A DNA stretch of 64,000 nt. Source: Macrolepiota albuminosa (lineage: Eukaryota; Basidiomycota; Agaricomycetes; Agaricales; Agaricaceae). The translations under genes and the position numbers were made by a program. Every line of letters starts with the position of its first letter. The stretch's first letter is position 1. The notes under the pieces were generated by a model that worked only from the letters and a program-made list of their open reading frames with translations, made no database searches and was not told the DNA's origin. Where the stretch lies: contig JAMWFC010000029.1 in assembly GCA_027475525.1 (NCBI GenBank), positions 186,001-250,000 on the forward strand, in the 5' to 3' direction. This document shows positions 32,890-44,479 of this stretch, in pieces.

Positions 32890-34641
32890 TCGCAGTAGGC
32901 ATCATTCACACAATCGCAACGCTGAGCAGAACTTGAAGTGTTGCAGGCACGGTAACGGTTTGGTAAACAAGTCCGCGATGTTGTTTGTGCTAGGAACGTA
33001 GCTGATTCAGATTTTCCCTTCCTTGACTGTGTGGCGGATTGCATGGTATCTAACGTCGATGTGTTTTACGCGGTTGTGACTTCTCTTGTTCTTGGCTATG
33101 GCTATTGACCCATCATTGTTGCCTTGTAACAATGCTGGGAGGGGTACCAGCATTCCAATCTCCGACAAAGCTGAGTACATCCACTGTATTTGCTCTCTGG
33201 CTCATCCTAGGGCTATATATTCTCCTTCGGTTGTAGAGGTCAAGATGGTGGCTTGGAACTTTGCGCTCCAGCTGGTGGGTCCTCCCGCTTGGATGTACAC
33301 TCCGCCGGAGATAGATTTGTGGGTGTTGACATCGGCCGCAAAATCAGAGTCATAGTACCCATGTGGGATGTAGTTATCATAGCCAGGACCTCCATATTGC
33401 AGTTTGTATCTCAGGGTGCCTTTAATGTACCTCATTATGTGCATCAAGGCGAGCCAGTGTGGCTTGTTGGGGTTCGACATGAACTGGCTAAGTGATGTTA
33501 TTGCGAATGCGATGTCGGGGTGAGTACCGATCTGAGCATACATCAGGGAACCCAAGACTTCACAGTACGGCTTGTCTTTCATATACACATGATCTTCCTT
33601 GGTTGCTGGGGCCTGGGAACGGCTGAGTACTATTCTGGGCGGTAGTGGAGTATACTTGAGTGTGCAATCCATCATGCCGTACTTGATCAAGGTTTGTTTC
33701 AGGTATTCTTCCTGATTGAGCATGGTAAGTCTTTCTTGCCTGTTGCATGTAATCCATATACCCAGAACGAATTTGATGTCCTCCAAGTCCTTGATCTTGT
33801 ATTTCTCCCCAAGTTCCCTTCATGCTCTCTCCACCTCCTCTCTCAAAGATGACATGCCAGATGTGTCGTCCGTGTACGTGCTCATCACTGTCCTCTCCCC
33901 TTCTCTTTCTCTTGACCGGACTGACTGGTCTGCCTCCAATCTCTTGTATCCTAGCCTCTTCATTTCTTCATCGAGAATACGCCACCAATTGTTAGCTCCG
34001 TCCATTGTGCCATAAATTGCCTTGTCCAGGAGTGATACCAGGGTCTTCCCATTATCCTCGTTGTCGTGCGCTGTGCTCCCCCGAACCTGTTTGCCTGTGT
34101 TGATGTCAACCTGGTAGACGTTGCTGGGGCGGACCTCGTAACCCTCTGGCTGCTCCATCAAGATGGGAACTTGAGTTGGTGCATTAAGGTACGCGCTCAT
34201 ATAATCCACTTGCCACATCTCATAGTCCACTACAGTTCCCACTGCCAAATTCATCCGAAGTGACTTGTACTTCACCACCAATGCGTAGGTGACAAAATAA
34301 TCAATGCTAGGTATTTGTGAGAACCCTTTCGCAACAAGGCGTGCCTTCCACCCAATCACCTTGCCATCTCCATCATACTTTAATGTGAAGACCCATTGGT
34401 TCTTCATCGTCCGTGCACTGGCTGGACGTTCCACAAGGCGCCACACTTTCCTCTCCCTCATATGTTCCATCTCTTGGTTCATGGGGCCACGCCAGAGGTC
34501 GGGACGCCTCATTGCCTCAGAGTACAACTGGGGTACCCACGTCTCATCAGTATCTGGGATGTGCGTCGACAGGGCGCCAGGCATGCTTGCAAACGTCTCT
34601 TCCTCACTCTCAGGGCCATCAGAGCAGTCAGACAGGTTCAA
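32890..34641 (-). pseudogene. Copia-2 reverse transcriptase and RNase H
   Basis: RT: KNQWVFTLKYDGDGKVIGWKA, QVDYMSAYLNAPTQVPILMEQ, AIYGTMDGANNWWRIL, catalytic STYTDDTSGMSS (Y-T-D-D). A frame change near 33820 is followed by FVLGIWITCN and PHWLALMHIMRYIKGTLRYKL. RNase H: GYYDSDFAADVNTHKSISGG and TTEGEYIALG. In broken frames beyond 33200 come VKHIDVRYHAIRH and ADLFTKPLP, the usual copia C-terminus. These are standard Ty1/copia pol domains with two frameshifts. Confidence 0.88.
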
Positions 34642-34897
34642 GTCGCATGATTCAAGGGGGGTTCCCTTCCTAGCCGCTAAGCATGTGGATCTTCAGGGCT
34701 CAGCCTGCTTTGTGCTAGGTATGGGTGCCTGATCGCTCGTGCCCACAGCTTGTGTCTTCACAGATGATGCGGGATCAGCCTCAGCAATAGTTGGCATGTC
34801 AATGATATCATACAAGTCAGTCAGCTCTCCTGTCTGTCCGGTGGGCTGAACCCTCTTCAAAGATTATGTTGCATGACCTGAACATTCTACCAGTCCC

Positions 34898-36187
34898 TCA
34901 GTCGAGAAGCTTGAAGTCACCATGCCCGAAATACCCCACCAGTACAGCTTTGATTGAACACATATCGAGTTTGCTGGCCCCCTCCTCTCTTGGCACCTTA
35001 GCGTACGCCACACATCCAAACAGACGAAGGTACGATACATCGGGTTTTGAACCAGTTCTGATCTCATATGGTGTCTTTCCAGGGTGTCGCAAGCTCGGGA
35101 CCAAGTCCAGCACGTGTGCTGCCATGGTGGCTGCCTCGCCCCAGTAATGGGCTGGTAAGCGGGAATCACTCAGCATGCTCCTTGCCAAGTCCAGGATAGT
35201 GCAGTTCCTGCATTCTGCAACCCCATTTGCAGCGGATGAGTGTGGTGCTGTCATGGTGTGAATGATTCCGCGCTTCAGGCAGTACCTGTCCCAGAGCTCA
35301 TTATTAAATTCAGTTCCGCCATCAGTTTGAATTGCCTTCATCCGCCAGCCCCACTGGTTTTTGGCTCTTACGTCAAAGGCCTCGAGGCACACCAGAGTTG
35401 TCTCCGCTGCTTTGTTCGCCAGGAACCAGATGGCGCACTCCGCTCCACCCTGATCTGTTGCTATGAGCATTAACAATTTACCTCCCGTTGTTTGGACTTG
35501 AGAAGGTTCCCACAAGTCAAACACAACTCTCTTGTAGGGCATAGCCTCCGGCTTGATCTGCTCATCAAACGGTCAGTGTGCATGTTTACCCATGATGCAA
35601 TCTTCGCATCGCCCATTAACTGACAATTTTGTCACTGTCAACCCAGTCACTACATTCTTGCAGATCATTTCATGGAGTGTACTCTCTCCCACGTGAGCGA
35701 GGCGTTGGTGCCATGTCTCATAGTCAGTTGGGTGTGTCAACAAGTGAGCTGATAGTGCGCTAGGGGGCTGGGTAAATGTCACCACAAACATGGTTCCCTC
35801 CATCTGGCAACGCATGAAGATTCTACCATCAGGGGCCATCAAGACAGCTCCCCCGTTCTCAAGGCCAACCTTTACTCCCTTTTTGACAAGGGATCCGAGG
35901 GAGATGAGGTTGTGTGCCAGATTGGATGCATGCAAGGCATTTTCAAACGTCATCTCGCTAAGTTCCCCATCACACATTGTCCACTTTCGTACTTGTTCTG
36001 ACCCTAAGATTTGGAATTTCTGTCCCTTGGCTGTTACTCCTGCAGCATCTGCTGGACTCGGTGGGTTGTACGAGACAAAATCCATGCAATTTGTGAAGAA
36101 ATGCCGACTTGCTGCTGAGTCAGCATATGTGACGACATTCTTCCCAATCATCGCATCGGTCAGAGTTGCAAAAGCGAGACAACGCAT
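34898..36187 (-). pseudogene. Copia-2 protease and integrase
   Basis: The protease motif is YADSAASRHFF (family norm D-S-G-A; here Ala replaces Gly). The GAG-pre-integrase zinc part is WHQRLAHVGESTLHEM...CEDCIMGKHAH. A TGA at 35573 precedes the integrase core: VVFDLWEPSQVQTTGGK, IQTDGGTEFNNELWDRYC, HSSAANGVAECRN (Glu), then YLRLFGCVAYAKVPREE. It stops at 34898, and the linker to RT (34642-34897) is broken. Confidence 0.87.
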
Positions 36188-37098
36188 ATTTGCCGCGTTG
36201 TTAGCCGAGATGACATCTGTGTGGTGTTTGCTTGTGGGGTAGGTGCTGGTGCCTGAGTGGTGCCCGATGTCATGGATGTGGTATCTTTATTCCTATGCCA
36301 CCACTCTGGATACTGTCCTTCCATCCCATTACCCTTTCGGAAGCACTTCTCCTTTGTGTGTCCAGTTCGGCCACAGTTATTGCACTTCGACGTCTTGTCA
36401 TTCTGGGTCACATTGGTCTGGGTTGCCAGCACATGTATGGAGTTCACTGGGGCTATAACAGCAGGTCCGTGAAGTAAGAGGGCATGTGTCGTGAGTCGTA
36501 CAATGACCTCAGCAGAGGTCTTCATATCAAACAAGGCTCCTGTCACTGGTGCCCAGGCGCTGGGCATGGACTTGATGACGTATGCCCTAAAATGTTTGTC
36601 ATCTATGTCCGCTCCCTGATTGTTGGCTCTAGCCCATGCAGTGCAAAGTGCTCTAAAGTGTGATTTGATATTTGCGCTGTCCCTGTATTTGATGGAGTTA
36701 AGTTCCTCTTCTGCCTGGAGGAGCCCTAGATCCGACTTTGCATCATGCAGCGTCATGAGTGATGTCTAGGCTTCAGCAGCACTACCGTCTAACTTAACTC
36801 CAGCACCGATGGGATTGATGACGTTGAGTACAATCATACTGCGGGCGTAGGCATCTTGTTGTTGCCATTCATCTGGTGTAGGATCAGCAGCTTCCCACCA
36901 TGTGGTCGGTGTGGTTGGAGTGGAGGTACGTGAGGTGCCACCTTCCTTCTTCAGCACTGGGTTTCTGATTTTGCCTTCCAGATAGTCTAGTAAGCCACAT
37001 CTGCATGCAGCTTCCATAATCGTTGTTTTAAACACTGTCCAGTTCGACCCATCAAATTTTTCCTCTGCAGGGAGTAGGAATAGGGCTGGGTTTGACAT
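36160..37098 (-). pseudogene. Copia-2 gag
   Basis: The ATG at 37098 (MSNPALFLLPAEEKFDGSNW) opens a copia gag with the FDGSNWTVFKTTIMEA start. One in-frame TAG at 36766 is followed in the same frame by LLQAEEELNSIKYRDSANI. The CCHC knuckle is CNNCGRTGHTKEKCFRKG, then EGQYPEWW. A frameshift at about 36190 separates it from protease. Confidence 0.88.
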
Positions 37099-37193
37099 GG
37101 TTTTGGTTGGTTTTGTAGTTCAGAGATTCAGTAAAATTTTGGTGAGTCGTCTGTTTTACTGAGTGGCTACGGGGCCAATAACCTGTTTTATAT

Positions 37194-37474
37194 CAGACTC
37201 AGTCAGTTGTTAAACAACTTTATTGGGCAATCTAAGTACCTGTTTTATATCAGACTATAGTAAATATTAGTTATCCGGTTTGGTATCATCAGGGATATTT
37301 TGGACATACCTCAGTCGGTTGGTAAACAACTGAGGTATGCGTGCGTCTGGTTCTGATCCATATTCCAATAACTGTATAGTTTTTTTTACTCCTTCATTTC
37401 CATCTGCAACACATTGACCACGTGCGTCACGTGGTCTCGACGCATTCTGCGATTCCTTCCAATACACTATGCAA
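37194..37474 (-). repeat. 5' LTR of copia-2
   Basis: Paired with 32598-32878. Its inner end (AAAACA in element orientation) abuts GGTTATTGGCCCC, similar to the site in copia-3, where LTR end TAACA abuts GGTTATGGGC. Confidence 0.9.
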
Positions 37475-37481
37475 CGATTAT

Positions 37482-38060
37482 ACAAGGGGGACTCGAACTC
37501 TTAAATTGTACACTAGAAAGAATATAGACTGACAATATTTTGCTATACCACAGGACGTTGTAAATCAAATTACAACCTTACTTTATTTATCATACTATGT
37601 AGTAAATAACAATTAGTAAAATGAAATTGAATCATGTCTAATGTGCACTAGCAGGATTCGAACCCACTTCTTGTGCACAATATGAAATATCAATGTATCA
37701 ATATTTCATTGAACTACAAGTCCTTACCAAAAATTAGTACAGTATATATGTAGTGCAAAAATGCAGCAGTATAAAAAGACACCATTATACATCATTAAGG
37801 TGGACTAAGGGAGTCTGGACTAGGGGAGTCGAACCTGCCACTCCACACAATACTGAAAATTGAATGGGTCAGATCAACTACCACAGGTGCTTACTATAGA
37901 TCAGTACAATGTACATGTAGAGCAAAAATGCACCCGTATAAAAACACACCATTAGACTCCATTAAGGTGGAGTAGGGAGAGTAGAATCCACTGCTGTACA
38001 CAATATTGAATATCAATAAACAAATATTTCACTGAATCACTGGGACTCATTGCACTACTG
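37482..38060 (-). repeat. Tandem tRNA-like (SINE-like) repeats
   Basis: On the minus strand four sequences resemble a tRNA B box: GAGTTCGAGTCCC (about 37490), GGGTTCGAATCC (about 37665), AGGTTCGACTCCCC (about 37825) and a decayed one (about 37980). The last three lie in units of roughly 160 bp that also share ACCATTA..C.CCATTAAGG and CACAATATTGAA words. A-box-like words (TGTGGTAGTTGA) precede one of them. A related segment (GACAATATTCTGCTAGACCA) occurs at 30510. Whether these are SINEs or decayed tRNA genes is open. Confidence 0.5.
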
Positions 38061-39560
38061 ACGTTAGCTGGCTCACATGCCAACATCAGCTACTGTCTGC
38101 TGGCATGCCAGCGGACAGCAGACACTCACGCACCCTCTTCTGCTCTTCTCCCTCATTCTCCTCAGTGCCATCCTCTCCACTTCCCACACTACTTCACACG
38201 CCACCCCCATCCACCACATGCATCCCGCTTCCCTCCTCCCTCCTGACCTGACGTCCAACATCTGCTACGTCTGCTGGCATACTGGTGAACACCCACGCTC
38301 CTTCTCTTCCCCCTTTCCCCTCTTTCTCCCCACCCCCATCCCTCTTCCGCCACCCCCCATGCTCTTTGAGATGCCACCCCATGTGGCGGACACCCACGCA
38401 CCCCATTTCCTTCTCCCAGCAGATACCCATGCTTCTCTCCTTCCTTCTTCCCCCTCTTTCTCCCCATCCCCGTCCCTTTTCCACCATCTCCCATGCTCTC
38501 CAAGATGCCACCCCATGCGGCAGACACCCACGCACCCCGTTTTCTTCTCTCCCACTCTGATGCTGGACAATGCTGGGTGATGCCAGAGGTTGCTGACAAA
38601 TTCCGGTAGATGCTGACAGATACCAGCAGATATTTGGCGGATGTCAACAGATGTATGACGGATGCCAATAGATGCCAGCGAGTCATGATGGCTGCCGACA
38701 AACTCCGACAGATGCCAGCTGATAGCTGCTGATGCCAATGCCCCTTTCAAGCTACAAAAACTCTTTTGGGAGGTATGCTACTCCCCTTCCACCTCAAAAA
38801 ATCTATACGGGAACCTGCAGAAACATAGATGGGTGTCTGTTCATTGTGTTATCCAACCTTTGAATCTATCTGTTAGTAATGGACCTGTGGTGCAACGGTT
38901 AAATGTGTGTTCTGTTGCTGAAGGCTTTTTCAAGGCCGGGAGTTTGATTTCCCCCCACAGGCATATGGCAGACAAGATGAGTTACCTTTTTCTTTAGTTC
39001 AACCAGCCTCCGTGGATCTGCATAGGCCTCTGTGGATGTCCACTGGTGCCCTGTGCAGGCCTGCATAAGTTTGAGTCCATCGATGCACGTCTGTATAGAT
39101 GTCTGCTAGTGGCTTGTGTAGGCCTGTGTAGATCTGCAGGGCCCTTTCATGAATGTACACTGGCATCAGAGGTGAGAAAAGGAGGAAAGGGGAGGTGCAC
39201 AGCCTCAAGTTATTGTGGGGAGAAAGGAAGAGGGGAGGGAAGTGGGGAACCTTGAGGAGGGTTTATTTATGTTATAATGTCTGCCAATGGAGGAGGTTTT
39301 CACTCGTGGGCTGATATCTGCTGGCAGCCGCTGATGCACATTGATGTCTGCTAGTGTTTGCTGGCATCTGCCAGGCCTGCATGTGCATGTGTGTGCCCAC
39401 CTTTTATTGATCTACTGGACCGTGTCATACAGCACATTATGACATGTCTGTGGCTCTGTATTCTACGGCACTGTGGAGACTGCTCTGCTCCAGTGTAGCA
39501 AACTTTGCTGGATACATATAGTACAGCACAAAGCAAGCTCCTACACAATGTATGACACGT
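38061..39560. repeat. Low-complexity and imperfect minisatellite DNA
   Basis: 38100-38550 is strongly pyrimidine-rich on this strand. Two or three imperfect copies of a unit of roughly 140 bp share ATGCCACCCCATGNGGC and ACACCCACGCACCCC. 38560-38740 is an array of imperfect GATGCCAGCAGATGCC-like words. 39000-39380 has related CTGTGTAGATCTGC words. Open frames here are composition artefacts. No gene is supported. Confidence 0.7.
38884..38961 (+). other. tRNA-like sequence, decayed
   Basis: A perfect 7 bp acceptor stem is possible (CCTGTGG with CCACAGG). An A-box-like TGGTGCAACGG and a T-arm GGGAG-TTTGATT-TCCCC are present; the loop is TTTGATT where a working gene has TTCGANN. A clear anticodon stem cannot be drawn, and a variable-arm-like GGC...GCC is present. 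It is most likely a tRNA pseudogene or SINE head. Confidence 0.4.
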
Positions 39561-39599
39561 ACTATTATGATGTCTCTATATGGAGACTGTCCACTTACA

Positions 39600-41395
39600 G
39601 TTTGACATAAATTTTTTGTAACTAATTTTCTAAAATATTTCTCATAATTTGATAAGCTTGTTTATATAAACTAATATATAGATTAACATGCCAAATTATA
39701 TCTTGCAAGATTGCCATAATTGCTGGATTTAAATCAGAATTATTATGTTGTTGTAAAAGCTAATTGTTCATTATGATTATAAAAATATAATTGTGCATAT
39801 ATAGGATTATGATCTTCAGTAGAAAGTAAAGCACTTGTAAGATAATAAAGTTCTCCATTAATTCAAAAACTATGAGCCTGGAGCATTTGTAATAGCATGA
39901 TCAATTTTTATATCTAAAGAAATAAATGCAAATGCTGTATTATATTGACAAATATGTGCTTTAAAAGCTTGAGAAAGAAGATGATGGCTATGTAATAAAT
40001 AAAGAAGTTCATGTGGAGCATTTTTCAATTTGGATAAAACAATTTGACCTTGTAAGCAATATATGCCAAATTTTGAATTATTTTGAGTAGATTGACTAAG
40101 TTTTTCAGAATCAAAATGTAAAGCTTGACAATGTAGGCATAAAATATTCATAGATCTAATATTATGCTTTTCAGGTTCATTTATATAAAGTTGTCTCCTT
40201 TGAAAAAGCAAAGCATTTCTTTGTTGACCTTGATAATTTAGTCTTTGAACTGGTTAATTTTTAATTTCAACTTCTTGTAATATATTTTATTCTTCTGATA
40301 TATGCATTGCAGGATTGTGATTATTTAAATTCTGCTCTTCAAAATTATTTATATTTTGCATAAGTTCTTTAAAATATTTAAAAGGACTTTGCATTAATTA
40401 ATTCCAAGCTGCTTAGATATTTATTAACTCAATATCTTCTTGAAAAGCAAGATTTTGCTGATTATAATTATTAACATTATCAATATTTTCTTCTAATTCA
40501 GCTGCATGTTTATGTTTCCAGAAATGCAAGATTCTTTAAGCTACAACTTTATTCAAAGGTCCATATTCTGAATCATGATTTATATTCGCTTGTTGATCTC
40601 TTCTTGTAAATTAGCTAAAATTCTCTGTCTTTCTTACTCTTATACAACAGCTAATGCTTGTTGTTGTGCTGCAACATATCTCATTCTTTGTTGTTATGAT
40701 AATGCAAGAAGTGTTGCTGTTGTTCAGCAGCATTTCTTTGACCTTTTTGCTCATAAAAATAATTCAATCTTTGTTCATGATTAGATGCTATTTCCCTATA
40801 TGCAATATCTCCTCATATTAAATTATTAAATGCAGGATCTGCATGTCCATTGGCTATATCATGTAATAGACCTCTAAGTCTTGAAGAAAATATAAAAGTA
40901 GCATTAGAGGATTGCCTAGCAGATGGAATATTTGCAATAGGAGCAGGAGGAATAGATGTAGATGTAGACTGAGCAGCTTGATTAATTTGTCTTTGTCTTC
41001 TGTTTCTTAAAAGTACAGGTGCAGGTGGCATATATTAAGGAATAGGATTCTGCAAAGGAGCATCTTAACTCTCAGGTAAATAAGTCTCAGGTATATTAAA
41101 GGGAAAAGGATCATTGACAGCAGCAGACTGTCTAATAGGAACATTAAGTCTCTCAGAAGTTCCAGGAGCAGTAACTATAGAATTGGAAGCATAACTATTT
41201 TGTGCAATTGACTCAAAATAAAGAGGTGCTATAGATATAGCATTACTATTCAGAGATCTGTTACTTTTATTTGCATGACGATCATCAGAATCAGTCATTT
41301 GAAGTTGCTGAAATCGACTCTGAGTGCAAGATTGTTGTTTTTGACTTTCAGGAGTAGTAGAAACTTGATTTTGATTAATAGAAGATGAGCTAAAT
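39600..41395 (-). pseudogene. Helitron Rep/helicase, N-terminal relic
   Basis: Fragments on the minus strand match the Helitron-like N-terminal domain: NILCLHCQALHFDSEKLSQS, FGIYCLQGQIVLSKLKNAP, AFKAHICQYNTAFAFISL, then (frame-shifted, with stops) THE-type continuation ALLSTEDHNPIYAQLYFY. Upstream, 41395-40813 is a Ser/Asn/Gln-rich leader (NQNQVSTTPESQKQQSC, PPAPVLLRNRRQRQINQAA) typical of these proteins. The rolling-circle nuclease and helicase domains are not seen. The sequence is very AT-rich compared with gypsy-A and gypsy-B. Confidence 0.75.
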
Positions 41396-44300
41396 TAAAA
41401 TTTTAATATAGAAATTAATAAAAAGCAAATAAGAAGAAATTTACATGACTATGTCTAATAATATAGATTAAATGTATATTTAAAATAAATACCTACTTTT
41501 CAACAGTTCAATAAAAAAAATTAGTAATTTCTCAAATAAAAGGCTTAATTAATAAATATTTATAAAGATCAATCATTAAATACTTACTTTCAATTCAAAA
41601 AGCCAGTAAATCTTCAGACAAAAGTAAGAAGCAAAAACCTTGAAAAGTTATTAGAAACTATAAATCAAGTATAATACTAATCATACTTACAAAATCTCCT
41701 TCAAAAAATATATATTTCTCAGCAATTTTTTAAACATAAATTTAAATTCTAAAATTATAAAGATCAGCTATAAAGTCCTATTCAAAATACATACTTTCAA
41801 GTCAAAAAGCCAGTAAACCTCCAAAAAAACAATTCTGACACAATAGATGGGTAAATCTGAAAATATTTTCAGCTTATCAATTTCAGATCAGCCACACATC
41901 TGATAGAAAATCTATACATAACAAAAATGAGCAACAAAAATCTTTAAAAGTTATCAGAAAGTGCAAATCATTAAAGATTAGTAGACATCTTTACAGAATA
42001 GAGCAAAAATATAATGTGTTCTTGAAAGGGAGACAGAAAATGAAGGATGTAGATAATCAATGATGGATTTGATAGATTTGATGGACTCTGAAAATTGCAC
42101 AGCCACAAATTCAAAGTCAGCTTATTTAATAAGCTGCTAACAAAAATTAGCTAAGATTTTGATATTCTGACAAATCTTAAGTTAGCAATGCCAAAAAAAG
42201 ATGAAGTTCACACAGGTCATCTGATTCTATATAGATGAGCTGTGGCTCTAGATCTCAAATAAGCAGCAAATTTTAATAAATCAATAGTAGCTTATTATTT
42301 TTCACTTCAAAAATCTTTATATAATCATGCTCCACCAAATAGAGTTTCTCTAAATAACTAATAAAACAAAGAAAAACTAGAAGCCACACTAGAAACCAGA
42401 TATAAAGCTTACTACTTTGCATCTTGATAGTATATATTGGCTATTGGGCTAGCTAGTCACATATGGACTCAGACTCAATAGCTGGCTGCAAAATGTATCA
42501 ATATTTTTTGATTTTTATATTATATTGTAGTAACTGTGCAGCCTTGTATATGTACTTCAGTTGCAGTAGTGGCAAGCTTTCTCTACAGAGTTTTGATGCT
42601 ACTTTACTTGCTCATTTTTACATACTTACTCATCTAATTATTCTATTACACTTACTAAATCTACTAAGGCAGGTCATTATAGACTTGTCCTTAGCTAATA
42701 ATTTAGTAGAGATAGATAGCACAATTGTAACTTTGTAATATGAATAAGACAAGAAGTTAGCTTAAAGATGGAAAAAGAAATAATGGGTGGAAACATCTTT
42801 TTATAGTTCAGCAAAAAATCAGACACAAGATTAAAAATGACAATTTGCAATTGATATTTGCAATTAATGACTATTAGAAGATCAGTTTTCAGACTATGTC
42901 CAACTCTATTCCAAGCTTAGTCTGATGATGTGCTCATTTTAGCACATTTGAATAACTACTTGGCCTGTCCTATCTCTTTTTGTCTTCTAGTAGTCAGTCT
43001 TAAGGAGTCATATGCATGGATCTTACTTAGCATCAATTATTGTTAGTCATACTCCATTACATACCAGGGCTCAATTAGTAAGCAGTAATAGCACAGCCAC
43101 TAATATAGTATATCAAAGCAGCCTGTAAATAAAATATTCTCAAACTAAACAATAGCAGTATTTTTCTAGCCTACATACTGAACTTATTGTAAGCTGTCTA
43201 GCAATGTCCAACTGCTTAGGTAGCCTTGCTGGTCCCTTGCTTGCCTCTAAGCTTGCTCAACTCCTGTTTGTAATCAGTGCTTGCTGGCTTTATAGAAGGA
43301 GTTCTGCAAATATTAAGCATTTTTCTTACAATGACAGTAATTGAGTATATTTCTGCAGTGGAAAAAAGCACACTGTAGATAAGGGATGCACTATCTGATG
43401 GATTGCATGCAATAATAATTGAATCAAAATAGAATTTAAAAAGGGGGTCATTGATTAGATTATAATATGTCTGTAGACATGAGTAGGGATAGAACATAGT
43501 CAATAGAGAATAAAATTGACAGCTGATGCTAAACAAATATCAAGATAGCTAGACCAGAAAATCTGAAAGGTTCACAAAGACTAGAATACAGACTAAGAAA
43601 AGAGTATGAAGCAAAGCTTGAGAACAGATGCCACAGAATATGAACTGTACAGAATTGCAGAGAGAGAGAGAGAGTCACAAGTCTAAAACAGAAGAACCAG
43701 AATAGTGCTGAGATAGAGAATGATCCAAAATCAAAGTCTGAGAGTTGTGTCGAGAATAAAATTAATACTGATATCAAGTATGCCATTAGATCAGACAGTC
43801 AGAAGATGAAAGTAAATCAAGAGCAGAGAGATAAGAATATTGATTAGCAGAAAGTATCCAGAAAGGTTATTGACAATAGCAAAAGTATAGTGTTCAACAT
43901 CAAGTCAGACATTGATTAGTCAAGGACAACAGTTAAGACAAAACATCAGATAGATTCAGACCAAAGCTAAAAATGACAAGCTTAGATTCAAGGCTGAGAA
44001 ATGTAAAATAAAAACCTATTTTTTTCTTTTTCTATCTATGCTCTTTTTATACTTTTTATACTTTGTCTTTGATTATTTAATTTAAGTTTTGACTACTGAT
44101 CAGTCTCAGAATTCAAACTCTAATTCATTATTTTTTTCTGATCATTTTCAAAATAAGCTTTCAGATTAGTAAACAGTCTCAAAATAAGGTTTTTGATTAT
44201 TGATCACTTCTAGACTCATAAATCTCCTCCAGCCCTTGTACATCTCAAGATTCTATGTCAAAGCTGCCATTTCCTGTCTTTCATTACTTTAACCTTCCAC

Positions 44301-44470
44301 CTTTTGCTTTGCTAATTTTCCATATTGTTCTTGCTTTGTCTTTAAAATTTGACTTCTTTTGCATAACTTGCTCCCTACTATTATTCCATCTACAGACCAC
44401 TTGTCACTACCACAATGCCATCATTATTTATTCTTCCTGAGGAACTCATGCCTGATGTTCAAGACATTGA
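41396..44470. other. AT-rich DNA with no recognisable gene
   Basis: About 3 kb with dense stops in all frames. The short open frames at 42463, 43216 and 43529 are hydrophobic, low-complexity products of AT bias and match nothing I recognise. It probably contains elements decayed beyond recognition. Confidence 0.6.
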
Positions 44471-44479
44471 AGAGCAGAT

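Larger units (their letters stand above)
32598..37474 (-). mobile_element. Copia-2: Ty1/copia element with two 281 bp LTRs and target-site duplication CACTA
   Basis: LTRs at 32598-32878 and 37194-37474 (direct repeats, 281 bp each). Flanks are CACTA at 32593-32597 and 37475-37479. In element orientation the LTR reads TATTGGAAGG...ATAAAACA. A purine tract CCGGGGGAG precedes the 3' LTR, and GGTTATTGGCCCC follows the 5' LTR as the presumed primer-binding site. The coding order on the minus strand is gag, protease, integrase, RT and RNase H. The LTRs differ at many sites and the frames carry stops, so it is old. Confidence 0.93.

Noticed and set aside
38077..38750. Several overlapping open frames of 100-170 codons on both strands
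   Set aside because: They are products of the CT-rich repeat tract, with low-complexity translations and no homology.
42463..43786. Short hydrophobic open frames as membrane proteins
   Set aside because: The AT bias alone yields Phe/Leu/Ile/Tyr-rich frames here. There is no start context, neighbour support or recognised motif.
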